Shown piece after piece: positions 55,166 through 64,000 of a stretch of 64,000 bases of DNA. The first letter of the stretch is position 1; the number at the start of each line of letters is the position of its first letter. The stretch covers positions 10,478,501 through 10,542,500 of the forward strand of contig OX485805.1 of NCBI GenBank assembly GCA_950295325.1, in the 5' to 3' direction. Source of the stretch: Polytrichum commune (lineage: Eukaryota > Streptophyta > Polytrichopsida > Polytrichales > Polytrichaceae). The notes beneath the pieces are model-generated. The model did not search any database, was not told where the DNA came from, and saw only the letters and a list, made by a program, of their open reading frames with translations. The translations under genes were made by a program, and so were the position numbers.

Positions 55166-57720
55166 GTAGCTCGATGGTTGTCAAAGAAGACAACCAACTC
55201 ATGACAAAGAACTTCTTTGCGTAGTGTATTGCTTGAAGATGTGGCGACACTAGTTGGGGTCATACAAAGTAAAGGTCTACAAGGACAATGTGTCCTAAAA
55301 GTATTTTGACATACAAGCGCAAGTGAGCGCCAAGTCATTGCGTTGGCATGATAGTTTGGCGCTTATGAAGGTGGATTTGATCCACAAACCGGACCGTGGA
55401 AATGTGGTGCCGGATGCGCGAAGTAGACCGGATGAGTTCCAAGCAATGAGAACCATCCAAACCTTGTGTCTAATGTGTGCCGGCAAAGGAAACTTGTGAT
55501 GCAAGATACGGGAGGGGTAAATTAACTACCCCAAAGCACAAAAACTTTTAGGTGAACTTCGCAAGAGCAAGGTGCTCAAAGAGGTTAAGTTGGTGGACGG
55601 ATTGTTCAAGTGTAAGCAAAGTTGGGTGTATGTGCCACAAGGCAAGTTGAGGCTATCGGTTTTGAAGGAGGAATTTGATAGTCCTATTGCCGGCCTTAGA
55701 GGAGAAAGAAAAAGCCGCCATAGAATGGTGTCAAAGGGGTACCATTGGCGGTGCATAAAGGAAGATATAGCCCACTTTGTGAAGGCTTGAATCAAAGTGC
55801 AAAGTGAACCGAGCCTCTTATCAAAAGCAAGGCGGTTTCTTGCAACCGTTGCCTATCCCGTCGGCGCCATGGCATAGTATGTGCATGGACTTGATCACAA
55901 GTTTGCCGGAGTCACATGGGTATGATGCCATCTTGTTGATGGTAGAGTGGTTTGCCAAGTTGGCACACATGGTGCCGATTGTGGGAACCGCCACCGCGTT
56001 GGAGACCGCATAGCTCAAAGGATGGTTGAGGCACCACGGGTTGCCAAGAGTGATTGTGTGGGATCAAGATCCAAAGTTCACAAGTGCATTTTCAATGCAT
56101 TTTTCTAAGGAGGTTGTATTGAAACTAAGGTTTAGCACGGCCGTGTATTCCCAAATGGATGGGAAAACAAAGCGTGTGAATGGAGACTTGAAGCAATACT
56201 TGAGGAACTTGGTGGGGGCGGACCAAGGAGATTGGGCGGACTATGTGGGTCAAGCGGAGTGCAATTGCAATGTAGCCACGCACTTGGCTACCAAGGGGTG
56301 GTCTTTGGTGGTGGCTTATGGAGTGGATGCGCTCCAACCTATTAACCTAGCTCTCGAGGGGGCACATTCAACACTAGAGTTCAACCAAGATGGTGAGGAC
56401 TTGGCCAAGAAGCGTGAACAAGTCTTGGAGATGACCAAGTTGTTGGTGGAGAAAGCCCGAAGGTGCTACGGAGTGCAAGTCAATGCCGGAAGACGCGAAG
56501 TGGAGAATGAGGTGGGCCAAAAGGCGTTGTTGAATGTGAACAACTTCACTTAGCCGGAAGGCCTCACTCCAAAGTTCATGTCCAAAATTGGAGCTTTGTT
56601 TTCCATTGTGGAACAAGTGTTCAAGGACATGTATAGATTGGAATTATTGCCCGAGATCAAAGTGCATCCGACATTTCGTGTCTCATTACGAAAGTCATTT
56701 TAGGACGACACCTTGTGGCACGAACACAAGCAAGTGATTAGGCCACGTCCCGACCTTGTGGAGGTCATTTGGAACATGAGGTAAGAGGGCATCCTCAAGT
56801 GTAGGAAGCCCAAGTGAAAATGAAAGAAAATGTACAAAGGAATACTTGGTGAAATGGTGAGGATACCATGAGAAAGAAACCGCTTGGGTGGCGGCAAGAG
56901 ACATGGTGAACACCAATGAATTGGTGAAGCACTTTGAAGAAACTAAGGCTAAGGATTCCAATAAAATGAAGCGTAGGCATTGATGAGGACATCAATCTCC
57001 TTTAGTGGGGGAGAGACGCTAGTAGCACACTTAGCTTCGAGGCTAATTACTCCACAACATGAACTTGTTCTTTGGCTTGAGGGAATAAAGTCCAAACTTT
57101 AGTGGTGCAAAGAGAAAAGTATGAGATGAGGTCCTAGTCTTGTACTTGTGCTTGGTTAATGGAAGAGGGGGAATAGATATGCCAAACTAGGTTGGGTAAG
57201 CCGAGTAATTGGGGGCCATGGCTTGGAGGGGCCTTGGATAAAACCAAGAAACTTCTTAATTGTGGGCTTGTCTGGGCGGGGACAAGGTGATGGCGCGTGC
57301 TCATAAAAGTGCTACCCGCGAGCTAACGAAAGTTGGCGCATGAGAGTCATGAACCCATGTCTCGAAAGAGCAAAGTGGGAACCGAGTCGGGCGGGACTTG
57401 GCATCACCCCCGTGCGATCGAGGCGTGGCTTAACAATGGAAAGCCATCTCGGAGTTGCAACCGAGACAACTTAGTGGAAGCGTTGAGGTCTCGCCTAGAT
57501 GTGTCACGTTAGGCTAGTGGAGCCTAACGGGGGAGGCCCCAAAGGAGGGGCAACCCAAGTGAGTCCCAAAGTAGGTTGGTCTAGTATAGGTTAGGTCCTT
57601 GGATGAAAGATCCAAGGTTGCTAACGGACCACCTAGGAATGACACCTTTGGGACTATGCCAAATTTGAAGATGCATTGTGGGGGTCGCGCCCTAAGGTAA
57701 ACACAATGTCGCACCATAGA

Positions 57721-58692
57721 TGTCGCAACCCTTGCTAGGTCCCTTAATAATCTTGCCAATTTTCGTTTCTAGCAAAGGTTACGAGCGCTAACCCTTCGCA
57801 TTCCGCCATGCTAATGGATAGCTCCTTTTACCCCGGACCAATAGTTCATAGGAGGGAACCAACCCTCCTACTTTGCTTTCGGGACTCACCCCTTAATCGG
57901 TAACCCATTTCCCCAATGTGGACTTCCATCCATGGAAGTCCAATCCTATGTTGATCATCGCGTTGCCGGAGCAACACTACAACAACCCGAACCATACTAG
58001 GCAACTATGGCCTCACAATAGGCCAAAGCCCATGGAGGCCTTGCCGTTCGGCCTCGGGTGGGTGAGGCCACACCACCTCACCCATATAAGCCTCTAGGAC
58101 TTCACGCGGGGCCCCTACCCCACCGTCAACCAACCTCTTGTCTCTCTACCAAGAGTTGGGGCCAAGTGGACATTTTCCTTTAGCTGCTGGGCCTAGAACC
58201 CCCCAGCAGCTTCAGACCATCATAACTTCCTTGTACGATGTCTGATCATAACAACCAACCACTCCATCTTCATCTACGTTTCACGTAGATGCCGATGCAC
58301 TCCTTACTTGCCCCATTTGGGCAAGTTATGAGGACGTTATGCCTGTTTGAACCTTGGCAGTCCCGGGAGTCACTCCCAGGCACTGCTGCACCAGGGCGCT
58401 GTCCCGGGACAGCGCCCCACTCAAATGGCCATAACTCCTAGCTCACACCTCCGATTGAGGTGTCCTTGAGCATTCTAGAATCACCACGCTATGAGCTACG
58501 CATAGCTCATGGCCTTACCCTCATGCTTCCTAGTCTCAGTGGGTGGGAGGCGTTCCCAACGCCCGGGGCCCTCACCCACACTAGGATCACTTGGGCCCTC
58601 TCACCAATGGCGCCACAAGTCCCGGGTGTCACTCCGGGGTCCCCCTTGTGCCCATGGTGTTTCGGGCACTCCTTATGGAGAGGTGCGCGACA
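57721..58692 (-). repeat. 3' LTR of the inverted family-1 element (972 bp)
   Basis: It is the reverse complement of the 52588-53561 LTR, reading TGTCGCAACCC at 57721 and GGTGCGCGACA at 58692. The inner edge has the polypurine tract GGTGGGGGTGAG (minus strand, 58704-58693). It directly follows ATAGA of the (+) copy. Confidence 0.9.
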
Positions 58693-61329
58693 CTCACCCC
58701 CACCAAACGGAGTCGATGCCCTCATCGACTATACTCTTAGTCGGCACACCAATTCTCAAGTTGCCATCCTCTATGGTGCGGCATTGTGTTTAGCTTAGGG
58801 CGCGACCCCCACAATGCATCTTCAAATTTGGCATAGTCCCAAAGGTGTCGTTTCTAGGTGGTCCGTTAGCGACCTTGGATCTCTCATCCAAGGACCTAAC
58901 CTATACTAGACCCACCTACTTTGGGACTCACTTGGGTTGCCCCTCCTTTGGGGCCTCCCCCGTTAGGCTCCACTAGCCTAACATGACACATCTAGGCGAG
59001 ACCTCAACGCTTCCACTAAGTTGTCTCGGTTGCAACTCCGAGATGGCTTTCCATTGTTAAGCCACGCCTCGATCGCACGGGGGTGATGCCAAGTCCCGCC
59101 CGACTCGGTTCCCACTTTGCTCTTTCGAGACATGGGTTCATGACTCCCATGCGCCAACTCTCGTTAGCTCGCGGGTAGCACTTTTATGAGCACGCGCCAT
59201 CACCTTGTCCCCGCCCGGACAAGCCCACAACTAAGAAGTTTCTTGGTTTTATCCAAGGCCCTTCCAAGCCATAGCTCCCAATTACTCGGCTTACCCAACC
59301 TAGTTTGGCATATCTATTCCCCCTCTTCCATTAACCAAGCACAAGTACAAGACTAGGACCTCATCTCATACTTTTCTCTTTGCACCACTAAAGTTTGGAC
59401 TTTATTCCCTCAAGCCAAAGAACAAGTTCATGTTGTGGAGTAATTAGCCTCGAAGCTAAGTGTGCTACTAGGGTCTCTCCCCCACTAAAGGAGATTGATG
59501 TCCTCATCAATGCCTACGCTTCATTTTATTGGAATGTCTAGCCTTACTTTCTTCAAAGTGCTTCACCAATTCCTTGGCGTTCATCATGTCTCTTGCCGCT
59601 ACCCAAACGGCTTCATTCTATCCTCACCATTTCACCAAGTACTCCTTTGTACATTTTCTTTCATTTTTATTTGGGCTTCCTACACTTGAGGATGCCCTCC
59701 TACCTCATGTTCCAAATGACGTCCACAAGGTGGGGAGGTGGCCTAATCACTTGTTTGTGATCGGGCCACAAGGTGTCGTCCTTAAATGGTTTTAGGAATG
59801 AGACATGAAATGTCGGATGCACTTTGATCTTGGGCGGTAATTCCAACTTATATATGTCCTTGAACACTTGTTCCACAATGGAAAACGGAGCTCCAATTTT
59901 GGACATGAACTTTGGAGTGAGGCCTTCCGGCTAGGTGAAGTTGTTCACATTCAACAACACCTTTTGGCCCACCTCATTCTCCACTTCGCGTCTTCCGGCA
60001 TTGACTTGCACTCCGTAGCACCTTCGGGCTTTCTCCACCAACAACTTGGTCATCTCCAAGACTTGTTTACGATCCTTGGCCAAGTCCTCACCATCTTGGT
60101 TAAACTCTAGTGTTCAATGTGCCCCCTCGAGAGCTAGGTTAATAGGTTGGAGCGCATCCACTCCATAAGCCACCACCAAAGACCACCCCTTGGTAGCCAA
60201 GTGCGTGGCTACATTGCAATTACACTCCACTCGACCCACATAGTCCGCCCAATCTCCTTGGTCCGCCCCCACCAAGTTCCTCAAGTATTGCTTCAAGACT
60301 CCATACACACGCTCCGTTTTCCCATCCATTTGGGAACGCAAGGCCGTGCTAAACCTTAGTTTCATTCCGACCTCCTTAGAGAAATGCATTGAAAATGCAC
60401 TTGTGAACTTTGGATCTTGATCCCACACAATCACTCTTGGCAACCCGTGGTGCCTCAACCATCCTTTGAGAAAAGGCTATGCGGTCTCCAACGCGGTGGC
60501 GGTTCCCACAATCGGCACCATGTGTGCCAACTTGGCAAACCGCTCTACCATCAACAAAATGGTATCATACCCATGTGACTCCGGCAAACTTGTGATCAAA
60601 TCCATGCACATACTATGCCATGGCGCCGACGGGATAGGCAACGGTTGCAAGAAACCGCCTTGCTTTTGGTAAGAGGCTCGGTTCATTTGAACCTTGATTC
60701 AAGCCTTCACAAAGTGGGCTATATCTTCCTTTATGCACCACCAACGGTACCTCTTTGACACCATTTTATGGCGGTTGTTTCTTTCTCTTTTATGGCCGGC
60801 AATAGGACTATCATATTCCTCCTTCAAAACCGATAGCCTCAACTTGCCTTGTGGCACATACACCCAACTTTGCTTGCACTTGAACAATCCGTCCACCAAC
60901 TTAACCTCTTTGAGCACCTTGCTCTTGCGAAGCTCACCTAAAAGCTTTTGTGCTTTGGGGTAGTTAATTTACCCCTCCCGTATCTTGCATCACAAGTTTC
61001 CTTCGCCGGCACACATTAGCCACAAGGTTTGGATGGTTCTCATTGCTTGGAACTCTTCCGGTCTACTTCGCGCATCCGGCACCACATTTCCACGGTCCGG
61101 TTTGTGGATCAAATCCACCTTCATAAGCGCCAAACTATCATGCCACCGCAATGACTTGGCGCTCACTTGCCCTTGAATGTCAAAATTCTTTTAGGACACA
61201 ATTTCCATGTAGACCTTTGGTTTGTCCAACCCCAAATAGTGTCGCCACATCTTCAAGCAATGCACTACGGCAAAGAAGTTCTTTGTCATTAGTTGGGTGT
61301 CTTCTTTAACAACCATCAAGCTTCATGCT

Positions 61330-62135
61330 CCCATATGCAATGGCCATCCATCTTACATCAACAATCCGCCATTGGCAAAGTTAATCACCCCCGTATGCAC
61401 CTCAAAAGGTTTGTCAAGCTCCGCGAACTTGAGCACGGGTGTCTAAGAACACTTGCTCTCAAGCTCCCCAAAGACTTGGTGGCAAGGCTCATCCCACTCT
61501 TGGGATAGCCATTTCTTCCACAAGTCGGATAAGGTCGGATAACCATCAAGCTTAACGCTCTCATATGCAATGGCCATCCATCTTACATTAACCATCCACC
61601 AATGGCAAAGTCACTCGCCTCCCCCGTATGCACCTCAAAAGGTTTGTCAAGCTCCGCGAACTTGAACACGGGTGGCAAAGACAATTTTGTATTAAGCTCC
61701 CCAAAGACTTTGGGGCAAGGCTCATCCCACTCTTGAGATAGCCATTTCTTTCATAGGTCGCACAAGGTTTGACAACCTTTAAGCTTAATACTCCCATATG
61801 CAATGGGCATCCATCTTGGATCAACATCCGCCAATGGTAAAGTCACTCGCCCCCATATGCACCTCAAAAGATTTGACAAATTTCGCAAACTTGAGTACGG
61901 GCGGCGAAGAAAACTTGGTCTTAAGCTCCCCAAAGACTTGGAGACACGGCTCAACCCACTCTTGGGATAGCCATTTCTTTCACAAGTCGCATAAGGTTCG
62001 GCAACCATGGAGCTTAATGCTCCCATAAGCAATGGTCATCCATCATGGATCAACATCCGCCAATGGTAAAGTTACTCGCCCCCGTATGCACCTCAAAAGG
62101 TTTGTCAAAGTTCGCGAACTTAAGAACTCAATCTC
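61330..62135 (-). repeat. Tandem amplification of the RT-RNase H junction, about four copies, ~230 bp
   Basis: Units carry CACTCTTGGGATAGCCATTT (near 61495, 61728 and 61963) and CACCTCAAAAGGTTTGTCAA (near 61398, 61630, 61860 and 62090). These are the reverse complements of the (+) array units. One more copy is present here than in the (+) element. Confidence 0.75.
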
Positions 62136-62799
62136 TCGTTGAGCAAAGTTATTCTTCACTCCTTGGCGGTAACTTTTTGGGCAACACATTGGTGAATACA
62201 TCCTTGTATCTCACCAACATCACACCAATGTTGTTTGGGGGAGGCCCATCTTTCCTAGCCTCCCCCATGCGTTCCTTGGAGTTGCTCCAATTGAACCACG
62301 ACCATTATGCTTTCTATTTTTCATTTGGTCCATTAAGACCAAATTCAACTTAGATCCTCCTACCACAGGAGTCCTTGTCAATTTGAACTTCAATTCTTTG
62401 CCATTATGACACATCATAATGCACCGCAAGCACACCGGCTTGCACCTCACATCTATCATGTGAGTTTCAAAGAAGGCGGCCTTCACAATGACATGCATTT
62501 CATCTATTTCACATGGTGTGAAATTTTGATAAAAATCCAATGTCCCACATTGAAAGGTTACATGCATCGCGAACTCCTTCGTCTCATGCGGTTCGCCCTT
62601 TCCAAACCGCACCTTGGTGGGCTTGCCCGCTCTATCAATTGGCAAGCCCCAACTCCCTTGTGAGCTTTGGGCTCATGAAAGAGTCCGTTGCCTCTTTGTC
62701 AACTCATGAGACATATCTCCCATTCATTTGAGCCTCAAGGTACAAAAGACTTGGCCTCGGCTTAAGGCTACTAGCCTTGGCCACAATGCCATCGTCTTA

Positions 62800-63110
62800 C
62801 ATTTGGTCCTCCGCAACTTGGCTTGGCTTGGTCCGCAAAGCCAACTTCAAACATTTCGTGCGCGGGACAAATTGGTTTGGTGCCACAAAACCAATTTCTA
62901 ATAGTTTGTCCGCAAAACAAACATGTTTTGCCTTGGTAGCACAAAGCCACCTTCCCACACTCCGTCCGCGGCACGAACATGAATTGCCTTGGTAGGACAA
63001 ACCCACCTCCCAACATTCCGTCCGCGGCACAAGTATGATTTGCTTTGGAAGCATAAAGCCACCTTTCAACATTCCGTCCGCGGCACCAACATGTTTTGCC
63101 TAAGTAAAAT
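62800..63110 (-). repeat. ~63-66-bp tandem repeat, about five copies
   Basis: Units contain CATTCCGTCCGCGGCAC, then a variable AACATGNNTTGCC and AAAGCCACC block. In the (+) element about two units remain (54235-54305). The period is a multiple of three, so on the minus strand it yields repeated peptides around KVALCYQGK and PRTEC. Confidence 0.7.
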
Positions 63111-63743
63111 GGACCAAACAATTTGCATTCATTTCTTTGGGACCTACTTTGGCTAAAGGCACTTGTGGTGATGCGCCGCCAAACTTCTCTTTGGGACCAT
63201 CGGCTTCAATGCTCTTGCAAACTTGATGGTCCCCACCATGTCCTCAAGAAGCCTTGGGGACTTAAACAAGGCATCCACCACCCGTTTTTAAAACCCCACC
63301 TAAAAGGATGCATTTCTTAGAAAGCTCGTCCGTTTTAGGTGTATCCTTCATTTGTGCGTTTGAATAGCGCACATAGGCTTTAAGAGGCCCCGGGTGCCTC
63401 ATTAGCACCAAATTCATTCCAACATCAATACCTTCCAAGCATTTCGAATTGGAATTTCAATCGAACATTAATGCCCTCCAAGGTTTTGGGTGCATTCGGT
63501 ATTCTAGGCCCCAAATGTTTTTTTGAGGTGTGCGGGAGCCCTTTCAAAGGACTCCACCATTTTCCTTACTCAATCCACCATCATGCCCACCATTGTCGTT
63601 AGAACTAATGGTATGGTCAAATTCCATTTACACATGATCTTTGTTCCAATTTGAGCCTCACAACCTTTTGGAAACCCCGGGCTCACCATAATAACCCTCA
63701 GGTTTGATAGCCATGTCTCCCTCAAAGTGCTAGCTCAAATATT

Positions 63744-63765
63744 GGAACCCTGCTCTGATACCAAG
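63744..63765 (-). promoter_or_regulatory. Primer binding site, initiator-Met type, (-) copy
   Basis: The minus strand reads CTTGGTATCAGAGCAGGGTT directly inside the LTR end at 63766. Confidence 0.9.
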
Positions 63766-64000
63766 TGTCGCAACCCTTGCTAGGTCCCTTAACAATCTTG
63801 CCAATTTTTGTTTCTAGCAAAGGTTACGAGCGCTAACCCTTCGCATTCCGCCATGCTAATGGATAGCTCCTCTTACCCCGGACCAATAGTTCATAGGAGG
63901 GAACCAACCCTCCTACTTTGCTTTCGGGACTCGCCCCCTAATCGGTAACCCATTTCCCCAATGTGGACTTCCATCCATGGAAGTCCAATCCTATGTTGAT
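63766..64000 (-). repeat. 5' LTR of the inverted family-1 element (cut by window end)
   Basis: It begins TGTCGCAACCCTTGCTAGG, matching 57721 onward almost base for base. Only 235 of about 972 bp are inside the window. Confidence 0.9.

Larger units (their letters stand above)
53562..57720 (+). pseudogene. Decayed internal region of family-1 chromodomain Ty3/gypsy element, (+) copy
   Basis: Pol pieces remain in shifting frames. They include GLRSFVGLTNYYHHFIHGFSKVA (end of RT, 54440), RNase H fragments in a tandem array (54530-55160), SLRWHDSLALMKVDLIHKP (55340), the integrase zinc region, and the integrase core (MCMDLITSLPESHGYDA, 55885; VIVWDQDPKFTSAF, 56050). A chromodomain-like end follows (ETAWVAARDMVNTNELVKH, 56880). 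The third integrase catalytic residue is changed: KTKRVNG instead of KTERV as in the inverted copy. Gag and protease are mostly deleted. It stops at ATAGA (57716-57720), about 76 bp short of the expected 3' LTR, where the inverted copy begins. Many stops; inactive. Confidence 0.85.
58693..63765 (-). pseudogene. Decayed internal region of family-1 chromodomain Ty3/gypsy element, (-) copy
   Basis: It is longer than the (+) copy because it keeps gag/protease parts. On the minus strand, in order: primer site (63765-63744), 63-bp tandem repeats (63110-62800), a protease-region piece (EFAMHVTFQCGTLDF...ELKFKLTRTPVVGGSKLNLV, 62600-62330), the RNase H array (62130-61330) and SLRWHDSLALMKVDLIHKP (61160). 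Then come integrase core pieces (MCMDLITSLPESHGYDT, 60600; VIVWDQDPKFTSAF, 60430; KTERVYG with the catalytic E kept) and a chromo-type tail (VHPTFHVSFLKPF, 59810). Frameshifts and stops throughout. Confidence 0.85.

Overview
The window is nuclear DNA from a land plant, and almost all of it is transposable elements nested in one another. Evidence for a plant is the interstitial TTTAGGG telomere-type tracts, two CACTA (En/Spm) elements with plant-specific tnp2, DUF4216, DUF4218, Ptta and DUF8039-like parts, and Ty3/gypsy elements with plant-type primer sites. The DUF7869-like gene and the gene with an RLWKLWL motif are, from memory, most common in non-flowering plants, so a fern, lycophyte or similar large genome is my low-confidence guess. 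I saw no ordinary host gene, rRNA or tRNA gene, or CRISPR array. Layout: 1-1476 is the 3' end of a CACTA element inserted in a gene. That gene continues at 1477-2676 and is split again by a 765-bp inverted-repeat element (1632-2396). 3215-4035 (-) and 12842-13641 (+) are two related, damaged genes. Between them lies a unit built from dozens of copies of a CpG-rich palindrome, ACGAACG-NN-CGTTCGT. The copies sit in tandem arrays (about 5.16-7.20 and 10.13-11.35 kb) on both sides of a 2.9-kb AT-rich spacer, and the inner arrays lie within a large inverted repeat. 14.97-29.34 kb is a second CACTA element with two divergent genes: a four-exon tnp2 transposase on the minus strand whose coding sequence can be followed open from end to end, and a multi-exon Ptta-like partner on the plus strand. 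30.65-33.79 kb (-) is a DUF7869-like gene with one in-frame TGA. 33.94-38.94 kb is a second copy of the palindrome/spacer/palindrome unit, colinear with the first, with the same G-box plus telo-box promoter-like block. Two LTR retrotransposon families fill the rest. Family 1 is a chromodomain-type Ty3/gypsy with a 974-bp hairpin-rich LTR and an initiator-Met-type primer site; it is decayed and present as LTR pieces, a (+) copy and an inverted (-) copy apparently inserted inside the (+) copy. Family 2 (39668-50776) is young, with nearly identical LTRs and one uninterrupted 2079-residue gag-pol frame. Its 3' LTR is cut short and fused to a family-1 LTR. The best candidate for an undescribed system is the palindrome unit: two copies share organisation, carry genes pointing outward on either side, and keep CpG-rich palindromes in otherwise AT-rich DNA. 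This would fit a large DNA transposon family with binding-site arrays for its own protein. That function is inference; the repeats and their arrangement are directly visible.
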